From: Clostridiales bacterium
GTDB taxonomy: Bacteria; Bacillota; Clostridia; Oscillospirales; Acutalibacteraceae
DNA length: 64,000 bases
Assembly: GCA_022799115.1 (NCBI GenBank)
Contig: JAAWNT010000008.1
Location: 33,963 to 97,962, forward strand
Direction of reading: 5' to 3'
Part shown: one piece after another, positions 10,804 to 20,187 of the stretch
Layout of the letters: the number at the start of each line of letters is the position of its first letter
How positions within the stretch are numbered: the first letter of the stretch is position 1
Made by a program: the position numbers and the translations under genes
The notes under the pieces: generated by a model
Seen by the model: only the letters and a program-made list of their open reading frames with translations
Databases searched by the model: none
Told to the model about the DNA's origin: nothing

Positions 10804-12022
10804 ATGACCAACGGGAATGCGCAAGGTGAATGTGAACATTTATTTCAGGTAAGCATGTTGGGAGAATTCTCCATTCAATTTCAGGGGAAAGGGTTTACCT
10901 CCGGGGACAGGCGCATCAGGAAGGTGTGTGTTGATCGAGTATTTATTGGCTCACCGTATGAGCGATGTCTCTCAGGAAACGTTAATCAACATTCTTTGGG
11001 AAGATGAGGAGGAATGCGGCGATCCTTACCATGCCCTGAAGAATTTAATTTACCGTGCAAGAAAAACCCTCAAGGAAGTTTTTGGGGATGAGAGGGATTA
11101 CATACGGTTTACCCGAGGTACTTACGCCTGGGACCGGTCGCTGCCCTGCCAAGTGGACGCCGAGGAATTTGAGCGGCTATGGAAAGAAGCCGCCGTCAAG
11201 GAGTTGGACAACGACCGAAAGATTGATAAATATTTGCAGGCGTTGGACTGGTATCAGGGAGACTTTTTGCCGAAATCAGCCGCGGAATCCTGGGTTATTT
11301 CCAAAAGCGCCTATTACGCCAGCTTGTATAACGAATGCGTGCTAAAGGTTTCCTCCCTGCTGATGGATGCAAGGCGGTATCATGATGTCATAGCGGTGAC
11401 CCAAAAGGCGGTGAAGCTGTATCCATTCGAGGAATCCATACATCAAATGTTAATCTTCGCCTATCTTAACATTGGAAAACAGAGCAAGGCGCTGGCCCAT
11501 TACGAATTTGTCATTGATCTGTTCCGCAAAGAGATGAATGTGGATATCACGGAGTCGCTGCGCAGTCTGCACAGCAGCATTGTGGATAGTCAAAATGCCA
11601 TTGAAACCGATCTGTCCGTCATCAAAAACGATCTGAAAGAGGCCTGTTCCAACAATGGCGCTTTTTATTGTGATTACAGCATATTTAAAAACATTTACCG
11701 GCTGTTGGCCCGTTCCATGATGCGCACTGGACAGTCGATTCACATAGGGCTGCTCACCATTACCGATCCCAACGGTGATCTGCCGGATGAAAATATTCTT
11801 AAGGATGCAAAAGATAAGTTGAGAGAATGTATTATCTACAGCTTGCGTAAAGGGGACGCGGTAACGTCCTACAGCGCGGCGCAGTTTGTGGTGATTCTGC
11901 CGTTGACCACTTTTGAAAACGGAGAGAGAGTGCTGTCCCGCATTGTGGAGAGATACCGTATTCTATATGGAAATAAAAAGGTGAAGATCAGCACTCGGGT
12001 TAATAACATGGATCCTACATAA
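10804..12022 (+). pseudogene. BTAD-type (SARP-like) transcriptional regulator, frameshifted
   Basis: Two frames together make one regulator. The first (start ATG 10804) gives FQVSMLGEFSIQFQGKG...RRIRK, the start of an OmpR-type DNA-binding domain. The second, open from 10928 to the stop, resumes with LIEYLLAHR, the winged-helix part, then a bacterial transcriptional activator (TPR-like) domain (about WYQGDFLPK to LHSSIV) and a GGDEF-like or unknown C-terminal domain. The break lies in GTGTGTG at 10924-10930; removing one base restores a single frame. It may be a true mutation, a slippage switch, or a sequencing error. Alternatively the 10928 frame alone is translated, without a complete DNA-binding domain. 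Confidence 0.7.
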
Positions 12023-12181
12023 CATGTCATGGTTATCTGTTCATATTCGTAGAAGGCCGGGTCAAGAGCGTGTTACGCCTGCTCTTTGATTTGGCAGAAC
12101 TCACAGGAACTTTTCAGCGCCGGCGGGGCGCTGGAAATAAGAATTTATAAATGTAAAATCCCTTTACAAGTTGTTTTTCTC

Positions 12182-12210
12182 TTGATCGAAGGGAAGAAAA
12201 CAAGTATAAT
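12182..12210 (+). promoter_or_regulatory. Promoter TTGATC-17-TATAAT for the cyclophilin gene
   Basis: Perfect -10 at 12205-12210 with a 4/6 -35 at 17 bases. It leaves a leader of about 145 bases before 12363. I see no gene in 12023-12362. Confidence 0.7.
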
Positions 12211-12362
12211 AGAGCCTGCTCCAAAGACGTTTGCAATGTGCGGTTGCGACAGAACATTCGGGCAGGTTTTTATAGGTACGGTGAAAAGAAAGCGTCTGCA
12301 CGGCCGCGGCCGTGATTATAAAAAGCGATTCTCTAAATTATGATACATAGGAGGACAATGAA

Positions 12363-12881
12363 ATGAAACATCCCATTGTGACAATGGAGACTTCTTCCGG
12401 AGCGGTAATCAAAGCGGAACTCTATCCGGAGATTGCACCCAATACCGTAAGAAACTTTGTTTCTCTGGTGCAAAAGGGATTTTATGACGGGGTGATTTTC
12501 CACCGTGTCATTCCAGGATTTATGATCCAGGGCGGTGATCCCAAAGGCGAAGGGACCGGAGGACCAGGCTACCATATTAAGGGAGAATTTGCCGCCAACG
12601 GTTTTCAAAATGATTTGAAGCATACCACGGGCGTCCTCTCCATGGCGCGGGCCGGGCACCCGGACAGCGCTGGATCTCAATTTTTTATTATGGTGGATGA
12701 CGCGCCTCATCTGGACGGACAGTACGCTGCTTTTGGAAAAGTGATCGAAGGGATGGAGGAAGCGCAGCGCATTGTCAACGTTAAGCGCGATTATATGGAT
12801 AAACCGCTGGAGGCCCAGTCCATGGTGAAAGTAACGGTGGATACCTTCGGCGAAATTTACACAGATCCGGAAACGGTATAG
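12363..12881 (+). CDS. ppiB: Peptidyl-prolyl cis-trans isomerase, cyclophilin type
   Basis: 172 residues, a full single-domain cyclophilin, which speeds prolyl bond rotation in protein folding. Visible family motifs: [27 protein letters not shown] with the catalytic Arg, [20 protein letters not shown], and [10 protein letters not shown]. No signal peptide, so cytoplasmic. Start has AGGAGGACA upstream. Single-gene unit with its own promoter and terminator. Confidence 0.95.
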   Translation: MKHPIVTMETSSGAVIKAELYPEIAPNTVRNFVSLVQKGFYDGVIFHRVIPGFMIQGGDPKGEGTGGPGYHIKGEFAANGFQNDLKHTTGVLSMARAGHPDSAGSQFFIMVDDAPHLDGQYAAFGKVIEGMEEAQRIVNVKRDYMDKPLEAQSMVKVTVDTFGEIYTDPETV

Positions 12882-12893
12882 ATCATCAGACAA

Positions 12894-12938
12894 GGGCTGC
12901 AAGTGTACCGTATCGTGCGGTTGCAGCCTTATTTTTTT
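12894..12938 (+). terminator. Terminator of ppiB
   Basis: GGGCTGCAA / TTGCAGCC with an inner CCG/CGG pair, followed by TTATTTTTTT. Confidence 0.9.
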
Positions 12939-13127
12939 AGCGGCGTCTTAAACCATGCATATGCGTAATTCACACATTTCATAGCTTTTATACGTCTGAC
13001 AAAACAGCATGCCATCAGCTATGACCCGAGGAATAATGGGAAAAAGAAGCCGTGACAAAAGATCTTTTGCATGCGGAAATCGTGCTGTTTGCATCCACAA
13101 CAGCCATTGGAATAGGAGGTTGAATGT

Positions 13128-14039
13128 ATGGAGCTTGCCATTGATAACATCTCGAAAAGCTTTGGAGAAAAGGAAGTTTTAAAGGGGATTTCATTGCGTG
13201 CCCATGGGGGAAAGGCCCTGGGGCTTTTAGGCAGAAATGGTGCTGGAAAGACCACCACCATCCGGATCATAATGAATGTATTCCCGCCGGACGGCGGTCG
13301 GGTTCTGTTGGACGGCGAAACGTTGGACCTGCACAATGTTCGTGTGGGGTATTTGCCGGAGGAACGGGGCTTGTATCCCAAAAAGTTGATATCCGAACAA
13401 TTGTGCTATCTGGGATGCTTGCGGGGAATGAAAAAAAGCGAGGCCAAATCCTCGGCAAAGCGTCTGCTTCAAAAGTTGGGAATGGAGGAGTACCTGGATA
13501 AAAAGCTGGATACCCTCTCCAAAGGAAATCAACAAAAAATCCAGCTGGCGGCCACTCTCATTAACGACCCGGAGATTGTGATTCTGGACGAACCCTTTTC
13601 GGGGCTGGATCCGGTTAACGCAATGCTATTGAAGGACTTGGTGCGGGAGATGATTTCAAAGGGCAAGGTAGTGTTGTTCTCCAGCCATCAAATGGGTTAT
13701 ATTGAAGAGTTTTGCGACGATATTGCCATATTAAATGGAGGCAGGATTGTGCTCAGCGGTGGAATTCGGGAGATTAAACGGAGCTATGACCGCAGCGACA
13801 TCGTGCTCAACAGCCCCCAAAACCATGAAATGGAACAGTTTCTGTTGACCCGATGCAAAGCGTTTGTAAAGGGAGTCGAACAGAAAAATGGAGAATGGAT
13901 GGTTCATCTGACAGACGCGGGACAAAAGGGCCGGTTGATGGAGGCGCTCAGCCATTCAGAATATGAAATCGACGGGTTCCGGGTATATGAACCCTCGCTC
14001 AACGATATCTTTGTGCGTTATACGGAGGGGGAGGTCTGA
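13128..14039 (+). CDS. ABC transporter ATP-binding protein (NatA / YhaQ type)
   Basis: 303 residues. Walker A LGRNGAGKTTT (about 34-44), Q-loop region YLPEERGLYPK, signature LSKGNQQKI, Walker B EIVILDEPFSGLDP and the H-loop SSHQ are all intact. The C-terminal 90 residues match the extension of Na+- or drug-efflux ATPases such as NatA. It pairs with the permease that begins at its own stop codon (TGATG overlap). The substrate is not evident; Na+ or antibiotic export is typical for this subgroup. Confidence 0.92.
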   Translation: MELAIDNISKSFGEKEVLKGISLRAHGGKALGLLGRNGAGKTTTIRIIMNVFPPDGGRVLLDGETLDLHNVRVGYLPEERGLYPKKLISEQLCYLGCLRGMKKSEAKSSAKRLLQKLGMEEYLDKKLDTLSKGNQQKIQLAATLINDPEIVILDEPFSGLDPVNAMLLKDLVREMISKGKVVLFSSHQMGYIEEFCDDIAILNGGRIVLSGGIREIKRSYDRSDIVLNSPQNHEMEQFLLTRCKAFVKGVEQKNGEWMVHLTDAGQKGRLMEALSHSEYEIDGFRVYEPSLNDIFVRYTEGEV

Positions 14040-15286
14040 TGAAACAGTTTTTTCAGGTATTCAAATTCGAATACGCAAATTATATTAAAAATCGGATATT
14101 TTTAGGAATTACTTTGGCTCTGGTGATTGGGATTGGGATTTTTCTTTCTTTTCCCCGAATTACTCGGTTTATGGGGACTTCTCAGGATACGCCGCAAGAA
14201 CAAGAAAAGATGGTGATGGCGCTACAGGTAACCCAAGGCGAAGATGCGGACAAGACGTTGGCGTTTTTTTCCGCCGCGCTGCCTGAGTATGACGTTCGCC
14301 TGGCGCAAGAACGAGAAGACGCTCTCAAAGCGGGGGTGGAACAGGGAAAATACAACTGTGCGGTAGTGCTGCTAACCCCGCTGCGTTATCAATATGTCGT
14401 GAATAATATGAGCCTGTACGACTCCACAACCGTCCGGTTGAATGAAGTGATTCTTTCCAAATATCGGTCGGATACCTTGGCGCAGCTCGGAATATCGTCC
14501 GATCAGATTCAGCAGGTGCTGACCGCTCAAGTGGAAAGCGAGACGGTGCAAACCGGCAAGAGCCAAATGGACAGCTTTTTCTACACGTATATTCTCATGT
14601 TTATGCTGTATATGGCTATCGTAATGTATGGGCAATTTGTGGCCACCGGTGTGGCGGCGGAAAAGAGCTCACGTGCCATGGAACTGCTCATTACGGCAGC
14701 CCGTCCGGTGAATCTGATGTGCGGAAAGATCATTGGCATCGGACTGGCGGGCCTTACCCAGATGTCTGTCATTTTGGGTTCCGGCTTTCTGTTCTACAAC
14801 CTCAACCGAAGCGATTGGGCGGATAACCAGATTGTGTCATCTATTTTTGATATGCCCTTATCCATCTTATTGTACACGGTGCTGTTTTTCCTCCTGGGTT
14901 TCTTTATATACGCATTTTTGTTTGGAGCCCTGGGTTCACTGGCCAATCGGTCGGAAGATATCAACACCCTCTCGATGCCGGTGCTGCTTGTGTTTATCGC
15001 CTCATTCTTAATTGTGATGTACTCTATGGCCTCAGGCAATGTTGATTCTCCGCTGATGGTGGTGTGCTCCTACATTCCTTTTGTATCCCCCATGGCTATG
15101 TTTACAAGAATCGCTATGGGCGGCGCGCAATGGTGGGAAATTATCATCTCGGTTGCTATTCTGGTTGTCTCTACCGGGGTGGTTGCAGTGATTTCAGCCG
15201 GGATCTATCGGGTGGGCGTTTTGCTCTATGGCAAGCCGCCTAAGCTTACCGAGGTATTTAAGATGCTGCGGAGAAAAGCCGGATGA
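14039..15286 (+). CDS. ABC-2 type permease (NatB / YhaP type)
   Basis: 415 residues. One N-terminal transmembrane helix (about 22-42), a large extracellular domain of about 130 residues, then five hydrophobic segments from about 180 on, the ABC-2 permease layout. AAEKSSRAMELLITA is the coupling-helix region conserved in NatB-type exporters. It is translationally coupled to the upstream ATPase and ends the operon at a strong terminator. Confidence 0.9.
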   Translation: MKQFFQVFKFEYANYIKNRIFLGITLALVIGIGIFLSFPRITRFMGTSQDTPQEQEKMVMALQVTQGEDADKTLAFFSAALPEYDVRLAQEREDALKAGVEQGKYNCAVVLLTPLRYQYVVNNMSLYDSTTVRLNEVILSKYRSDTLAQLGISSDQIQQVLTAQVESETVQTGKSQMDSFFYTYILMFMLYMAIVMYGQFVATGVAAEKSSRAMELLITAARPVNLMCGKIIGIGLAGLTQMSVILGSGFLFYNLNRSDWADNQIVSSIFDMPLSILLYTVLFFLLGFFIYAFLFGALGSLANRSEDINTLSMPVLLVFIASFLIVMYSMASGNVDSPLMVVCSYIPFVSPMAMFTRIAMGGAQWWEIIISVAILVVSTGVVAVISAGIYRVGVLLYGKPPKLTEVFKMLRRKAG

Positions 15287-15307
15287 GCCAAATGCTGACT
15301 TAATACA

Positions 15308-15351
15308 AACGCCCTCTGAGATGCCCAACAGGGATTTCAGGGGGCGTTTTT
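15308..15351 (+). terminator. Terminator of the ABC-2 exporter operon
   Basis: Stem AAACGCCCTCTGA / TCAGGGGGCGTTT with a 17-base loop and a T run. Confidence 0.9.
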
Positions 15352-15475
15352 GACTTGTTTTCAGCAGATACGAAGGGCAGGGAGCGGACGGATAGCGAAA
15401 GTGACCAAAGAATCCATGGAAAAGACGGGACAACTGCACAGTTTCCAAAACATGAGGTTTTTCGAGGGGAAAAGG

Positions 15476-15504
15476 TTGTAATCATTTAGGGGATTCATTA
15501 TAAT
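15476..15504 (+). promoter_or_regulatory. Promoter TTGTAA-17-TATAAT
   Basis: Perfect -10 and 4/6 -35 at 17 bases; ends 46 bases before the DUF1846 gene. Confidence 0.75.
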
Positions 15505-15550
15505 AATAGAGTATGATTTTAGCTAACGATACATAGTGAGGGTATGATGA

Positions 15551-17035
15551 ATGAAAGCAGTGGGGTTTGACAACGACAAGTATTTACAAATGCAGTCCAA
15601 ATACATACGGGAGCGCATCTCGAAATTTGACAATAAGCTCTACTTAGAGCTGGGAGGAAAGCTGTTTGATGATTATCACGCCTCACGGGTGCTGCCGGGA
15701 TTTCAGCCGGACAGCAAGGTGCGTATGCTGTTGCAGCTTTCAGATCAAGCGGAGATTGTGATTGTTATCAATGCTACCGACATTGAGAAAAGCAAAGTAC
15801 GCGGAGACTTGGGGATTACCTATGACGCGGATGTGCTTCGGCTGATCGACGCATTCCGTGACATCGGCCTGTATGTGGGAAGCGTGGTGATCGCCCAGTA
15901 CTGCGGACAGCCGGTGGTGGATTCCTTTAAAAACCGGCTCAATAATCTGGGAGTTAAGGTCTTTTTACATTACTCCATTTCCGGATACCCCAATAACATA
16001 CCGCTGATTGTCAGCGACGAAGGGTTTGGAAAAAACGAGTATATTGAAACCTCGCGCCCGCTGGTAATAGTCACTGCGCCGGGACCGGGCAGCGGAAAGA
16101 TGGCAACCTGTTTATCTCAGTTATATCACGAGTATAAACGAGGCGTTAAAGCGGGATATGCAAAATTTGAAACTTTTCCGGTTTGGAATCTTCCCCTCAA
16201 GCATCCGGTGAATTTGGCTTATGAGGCGGCAACCGCCGATCTCAACGACGTGAATATGATTGATCCGTTCCACCTGGAGGCATATGGAGAGACTACGGTT
16301 AATTACAACAGAGATGTGGAGGTTTTCCCGGTACTTAACGCGATTTTTGAAAAAATAGCTGGGGAAAGCCCTTACAAATCCCCCACCGATATGGGGGTCA
16401 ATATGGCTGGCAATTGTATCATTGACGACGAAATCTGCAAGGAGGCGTCCCGGCAGGAGATCATCCGGCGTTATTACCACGCTTTGTGCGAACAGCGCCA
16501 GGGGCGGCTGGATAAGGAAGCCGTGTATAAAGTCGAATTGCTGATGAATAAGGTAGGGGTTTCCACCGAAGACAGGACGGTGGCTAAGGCGGCGTTAACA
16601 CGCGCGGAACAGACAGGGTTGCCGGCGGCCGCTATAGAATTGGACAATGGAAAAATTATCACAGGAAAAACCTCCTCCTTGCTGGGGGCGTCTGCGGCGG
16701 TCCTGCTCAATGCGCTCAAGGAGCTGGGAGGGATCAACCACAAAATGCCATTGATTTCGCCCATTGTGATTGAGCCGATTCAAAATTTGAAGACCAAGCA
16801 TTTGGGGAATAGTAATCCACGACTTCATACAGATGAAATTTTGATCGCGTTATCCATCAGCGCAGCCACCAATCCCACGGCGGAGCTGGCTCTTCGCCAG
16901 TTGCCCAAGCTGCGTGGATGTGAAGCCCATTCTTCAGTGATTCTGTCCCAGGTAGACGATTCGGTGTTCCGCAAATTGGGTATGAATTTAACCTGTGAGG
17001 CCAAATATCAAACCAAGAAACTGTATCATAAATAG
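15551..17035 (+). CDS. DUF1846 domain protein
   Basis: 494 residues, the usual length for this conserved Firmicute family of unknown biochemical role. It contains VTAPGPGSGKMATCLSQLYHE, which resembles a nucleotide-binding P-loop (GPGSGKMAT), and conserved stretches FETFPVWNLPLKHPVN and DMGVNMAGNCI. No membrane spans. Start with GTGAGGGT upstream. Single gene with its own promoter. Confidence 0.88.
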   Translation: MKAVGFDNDKYLQMQSKYIRERISKFDNKLYLELGGKLFDDYHASRVLPGFQPDSKVRMLLQLSDQAEIVIVINATDIEKSKVRGDLGITYDADVLRLIDAFRDIGLYVGSVVIAQYCGQPVVDSFKNRLNNLGVKVFLHYSISGYPNNIPLIVSDEGFGKNEYIETSRPLVIVTAPGPGSGKMATCLSQLYHEYKRGVKAGYAKFETFPVWNLPLKHPVNLAYEAATADLNDVNMIDPFHLEAYGETTVNYNRDVEVFPVLNAIFEKIAGESPYKSPTDMGVNMAGNCIIDDEICKEASRQEIIRRYYHALCEQRQGRLDKEAVYKVELLMNKVGVSTEDRTVAKAALTRAEQTGLPAAAIELDNGKIITGKTSSLLGASAAVLLNALKELGGINHKMPLISPIVIEPIQNLKTKHLGNSNPRLHTDEILIALSISAATNPTAELALRQLPKLRGCEAHSSVILSQVDDSVFRKLGMNLTCEAKYQTKKLYHK

Positions 17036-17175
17036 TCGGTAAATAGGAAACGTATTCTGAAAACCTTTTGAGTCTTATAGAAATGAAATAAGCTTAGGAG
17101 AAGGGGATAGTTCTTTTTACGGTGGGGTTTTCCCCTTATGAGGATTATGTTTTGCCCAACAAAATACAGGAACGG

Positions 17176-17206
17176 AAAGGAGATGCCCAGCGGCGTCTCC
17201 TTTTTT
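17176..17206 (+). terminator. Terminator downstream of the DUF1846 gene
   Basis: 12-bp stem AAAGGAGATGCC / GGCGTCTCCTTT (one G-T pair), loop CAGC, then TTT. It is about 140 bases after the stop; 17036-17175 holds no convincing gene. Confidence 0.8.
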
Positions 17207-17446
17207 ATGGACACGGGAGATAGAAGAAGTCAGAAATGACATTTTTTAATAGACTCCTATAAAATACCCTTGATAAAGCGCTGGAAAGGAAGTCTCCGTC
17301 AACCTTGGAACCATGGAGAACCTTGTTGATACAGGCAGGTGGCAGCAATATGAATTGGACGGAAAAGAATACCTCCGTTTGTTATGAAAGCAACGCCAAA
17401 ATTTCAAGGGAATAAGTCCAGAGCGACGTGAAAGAGATTTTACCAT

Positions 17447-17485
17447 AAAAAAAACAGGCCCTTCGAAACGTTCGATGGGCCTGTT
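17447..17485 (-). terminator. Terminator of nagB
   Basis: On the minus strand AACAGGCCC / GGGCCTGTT with a loop, then eight T. It directly follows the nagB stop at 17499. The spacer 17207-17446 shows nothing. Confidence 0.9.
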
Positions 17486-17498
17486 TCTATTTCTCCGT

Positions 17499-18224
17499 TT
17501 ACAATAGGGAAGCGGCGGCTTCGTCTGCAAACACCGTCACGTTGGGATGCAGTTGCAACACAGAGGCGGGGCATTGAGGAGTAACCGGACCCTTTACCAT
17601 ACCATACACCGCTTGAGCTTTAGCGGCCCCTGTAGCCACCAGAATGATCTGACGGGCCTTCATGATGGAACCGATGCCCATACTGATGGCATAACGGGGA
17701 ACCTCGTCGCTGTTTTCAAAAAAGCGGGTATTCGCCTCGATGGTGCTTTGGGTAAGCGCAACCTTATGAGTGCCCATGGGGAATTCGTCGCAAGGCTCGT
17801 TGAAGGCAATGTGACCGTTGTTGCCGATGCCCAAAATCTGGACATCGATCCCGCCGGCTTGGGCGATCATATTGTCGTAATTCTTGCCTTCATTGTCGAT
17901 GTCTTGGGCGGTGCCACAGGGAACATGGATATTTTCCTGCGGAACATTAATCCCTTGGAACAGGTTTTCCTGCATAAAATAATAATAGCTCTGGGGATGA
18001 TCGTGGGTAAGGCCGAGATATTCGTCCAGATTGAAGGTAGTAACCTGGGAGAAATCCAGGATTCCCTGCTTGTGCAGCTCGATCAGGCGAGTATAGGTAG
18101 GAATAGGAGAAGATCCAGTGGCAAGGCCTAGGATGCTATCCGGCTTTGCAATTACCTGCCCGGCAAAAATACTGGCGGCAGCCTCTCCAATGGCCTGGGC
18201 GTCTTTGTAAACTTTTACGTTCAT
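17499..18224 (-). CDS. nagB: Glucosamine-6-phosphate deaminase
   Basis: 241 residues, normal length. The enzyme converts glucosamine-6-phosphate to fructose-6-phosphate and ammonia. Visible motifs: LGLATGSSPIPTY (phosphate loop), TFNLDEYLGL with the catalytic Asp, GIGNNGHIAFNEP with the catalytic His and Asp/Glu relay, and ATGAAKAQAV. The start has AAGGAGCGA upstream. It is transcribed alone here; no nagA is adjacent. Confidence 0.96.
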   Translation of the reverse strand: MNVKVYKDAQAIGEAAASIFAGQVIAKPDSILGLATGSSPIPTYTRLIELHKQGILDFSQVTTFNLDEYLGLTHDHPQSYYYFMQENLFQGINVPQENIHVPCGTAQDIDNEGKNYDNMIAQAGGIDVQILGIGNNGHIAFNEPCDEFPMGTHKVALTQSTIEANTRFFENSDEVPRYAISMGIGSIMKARQIILVATGAAKAQAVYGMVKGPVTPQCPASVLQLHPNVTVFADEAAASLL

Positions 18225-18269
18225 AACAAATCGCTCCTTATTAAAAATTTAAACAATTGTGCTCTATTA

Positions 18270-18297
18270 ATCTTAGCATCTTTCTCTAGAAGTGCAA
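18270..18297 (-). promoter_or_regulatory. Promoter of nagB, TTGCAC-16-TAAGAT
   Basis: -35 at 18292-18297 and -10 at 18270-18275 (minus strand), about 45 bases before the start codon. Confidence 0.55.
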
Positions 18298-18408
18298 TAC
18301 CCTAAATTAAGATTTTTCAAATTTTTCTACCATTAAAAAAGAGTAACCTGTCCTGCAATTTTGACATATGATGAATCGGACACTAGATCCAGAAAGGAGT
18401 GTATCTCT

Positions 18409-18609
18409 ATGCAGGAAGATATGTTTAAGATGATGTCTACGGAGTATGGCATTCCTCCTTTACCAAAAAATCCTGTGGTGGCAATGGCCTATGTGCCGTA
18501 CCAAGGAACCACCGGCACAATGTATAATCCGGAGCAGGGCCTGAATGCGGGCACCATGTTCCCGGTACTGGATAAGCCATTCTTAGGCTGTGGAGGGATG
18601 AAGCGATGA
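18409..18609 (+). CDS. cotJA: Spore coat protein CotJA
   Basis: 66 residues from ATG 18409, placed by GAAAGGAG upstream. The sequence has the CotJA core AMAYVPYQGTTGTMYNPEQG and FPVLDKPFLG. CotJA, CotJB and CotJC form an inner spore coat complex. First gene of a three-gene operon; its stop overlaps the cotJB start. A mother-cell sigma factor promoter is expected, but I could not place it with confidence. Confidence 0.92.
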   Translation: MQEDMFKMMSTEYGIPPLPKNPVVAMAYVPYQGTTGTMYNPEQGLNAGTMFPVLDKPFLGCGGMKR

Positions 18610-18860
18610 ACGAGAGGGAACGCTTGCTTAAGCGAATAGCCGCCATTGATTTTGCAATGATCGAGCTGCATTTATATATGGATTCTCATCCCAACGATAA
18701 AGAAGCAGCGGCAAAAACGGATGAGTATGCGGTGAAAAGCAGGGCGCTGCGTAAGGAATTTGAGGACAAATATGGTCCTTTGACATCCATGCAAATGGAA
18801 GCTAACCGCTGGGCGTGGATTTCCGATCCGTGGCCCTGGGACAATGAAGAGGAGGGCTGA
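18606..18860 (+). CDS. cotJB: Spore coat protein CotJB
   Basis: 84 residues, overlapping cotJA by ATGA. Contains the family features LLKRIAAIDFAMIELHLYMD, an HP-x-D and the C-terminal WAWISDPWPWDNE. Small, soluble, acts with CotJA and CotJC in the inner spore coat. Confidence 0.94.
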   Translation: MNERERLLKRIAAIDFAMIELHLYMDSHPNDKEAAAKTDEYAVKSRALRKEFEDKYGPLTSMQMEANRWAWISDPWPWDNEEEG

Positions 18861-18862
18861 TT

Positions 18863-19474
18863 ATGTGGATTTATGAGAAACGCCTGGAGTACCCCGTAAA
18901 AATCAGCAAGCCCAACGCACAGCTTGCCAAGGTAATCATCACCCAGTACGGCGGTCCCGACGGAGAGCTTGGAGCCTCTCTTCGCTACCTAAGCCAACGC
19001 TATAGCATGCCTTATCCAGAACTCAAAGCAATTCTGACCGATATCGGCACGGAAGAGCTGGCGCATTTGGAAATGATCGGTGCAATCGTTCACCAGTTGA
19101 CAAAAGATTTGACGATGGATGAGATTAAAAAGGGCGGATTTGACGCCTATTTTGTGGACCATACAACAGGAGTATATCCCAGCGCGGCCAATGGAACCCC
19201 ATACAATGCGTTTTCGATGGCGGTAAAAGGTGATGTAATCACCGATATTCATGAAGACATGGCGGCGGAACAAAAGGCCAGGACTACCTATGACAATATT
19301 CTGCGCTTTACCGATGATCCCGATGTAAAGGATGCCATCCGCTTTTTGAGAGAACGTGAAGTTGTACACTATCAGCGCTTTGGCGAGGGATTAAGAATTG
19401 CTACCGACAAGCTCGATAGCAAGAACTTTTATGCCTTTAACCCGGAGTTTGATAGAAATTGCAAGAATAAATAA
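18863..19474 (+). CDS. cotJC: CotJC, manganese catalase-like spore coat protein
   Basis: 203 residues, typical for CotJC, which is homologous to dimanganese catalases. The ferritin-like four-helix metal ligands are visible: GELGASLRYLSQRY, DIGTEELAHLEM, EDMAAEQKARTTY and REREVVHYQRFGE. It is the last gene of cotJABC. It may protect spores against peroxide; activity depends on metal content. Confidence 0.95.
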   Translation: MWIYEKRLEYPVKISKPNAQLAKVIITQYGGPDGELGASLRYLSQRYSMPYPELKAILTDIGTEELAHLEMIGAIVHQLTKDLTMDEIKKGGFDAYFVDHTTGVYPSAANGTPYNAFSMAVKGDVITDIHEDMAAEQKARTTYDNILRFTDDPDVKDAIRFLREREVVHYQRFGEGLRIATDKLDSKNFYAFNPEFDRNCKNK

Positions 19475-19492
19475 AGGAACAATGACGAACGG

Positions 19493-19529
19493 GGACAGCC
19501 TACTTGTAAAGTGGCTGTCCTTCTTTTTT
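19493..19529 (+). terminator. Terminator of cotJABC
   Basis: GGACAGCC / GGCTGTCC with a 12-base loop, then TTCTTTTTT. Confidence 0.9.
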
Positions 19530-19581
19530 GGATTTTACGTTAAGATATTTTATATATAATTAAATAATAAATAACTTTATG

Positions 19582-19610
19582 TTGACAAATATACAATAAT
19601 ATGATAATTT
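19582..19610 (+). promoter_or_regulatory. Promoter TTGACA-17-TAATTT for the secreted-protein gene
   Basis: A consensus -35 in a very AT-rich stretch; the -10 is weaker, and TATGAT or GATAAT nearby are alternatives. Confidence 0.5.
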
Positions 19611-19664
19611 TTAATTAAAATAAATATAATATAAGATTCAATGTTGAATAAGGATGTGATTCCA

Positions 19665-19721
19665 ATGGGGCAGTACCGTCTTAATTCCAATAAAACAAAA
19701 ATAATAAATCATAAAAAGTGA
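19665..19721 (+). CDS. Possible 18-aa leader peptide
   Basis: ATG 19665 to TGA 19719-19721, MGQYRLNSNKTKIINHKK, with AAGGA about 10 bases upstream. Its stop overlaps the GTGAGGAT ribosome site of the following secreted-protein gene, which would allow coupled re-initiation. Short enough to arise by chance. Confidence 0.3.
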   Translation: MGQYRLNSNKTKIINHKK

Positions 19722-19730
19722 GGATAAGTT

Positions 19731-20126
19731 ATTAAAACATATAAAAGATTTATTGCTACTGCTTTGATTGCAATGTCATTGTTTGCATCTGCCTCTATAC
19801 CAGTTGCAGCAGCTGATGAGGCTACATTTACAAATACAACAAGTGGAACAGAGGTCGTTGGTTACTTAAAAGTTTATTCTAAATATACTTATGCGACTAC
19901 TAGGCTTTATCCTAATTATAATGGTGGTTCAGTAAAAGGAAAGTTGGTTTACATGGTAGGCGATAAATCTTATATAGTAGAGGGTTCAACAGTTAACGGT
20001 CAAGGATCTGTTGCTACAACAGTATCTCCGTCTTCGTCTCATCCAACAGCTCAAGCAGCTAAAGGAGAGAGCTGGCATTCAGGGCCTTATGTTAATCAAA
20101 GACACTTAATGGCGTCCAGAATCTAA
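19731..20126 (+). CDS. Small secreted protein with an apparent ATT start
   Basis: The frame is closed by TAA at 19725-19727. The only start with a ribosome site (GAGG, 7 bases) is ATT 19731, giving (M)KTYKRFIATALIAMSLFASA, a complete signal peptide with a basic front and a likely cut after VAA or AAA. Starting at TTG 19764 would remove the basic part. The mature part of about 100 residues is Thr/Ser/Tyr/Gly-rich with no Cys. I do not recognise the family. It is AT-rich and followed by a lipoprotein and an ABC-2 transporter, an arrangement seen with bacteriocin-like secreted proteins, which remains a guess. Confidence 0.6.
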   Translation: MKTYKRFIATALIAMSLFASASIPVAAADEATFTNTTSGTEVVGYLKVYSKYTYATTRLYPNYNGGSVKGKLVYMVGDKSYIVEGSTVNGQGSVATTVSPSSSHPTAQAAKGESWHSGPYVNQRHLMASRI

Positions 20127-20139
20127 GTTTAGTATTAAG

Positions 20140-20173
20140 GGGGGATAGGATTTCAATCCTATCCCCCTGTTTA
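20140..20173 (+). terminator. Hairpin between secreted protein and lipoprotein genes
   Basis: Perfect 12-bp stem GGGGATAGGATT / AATCCTATCCCC with a 2-base gap, followed by CTGTTTA. The T run is weak, so it may give partial termination or protect the upstream mRNA. It ends 15 bases before the 20188 start codon. Confidence 0.65.
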
Positions 20174-20187
20174 GTAGGAGGACCAAT

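Noticed and set aside
12086..12343. 85-codon frame before ppiB
   Set aside because: It overlaps the ppiB promoter and has no ribosome site or motif.
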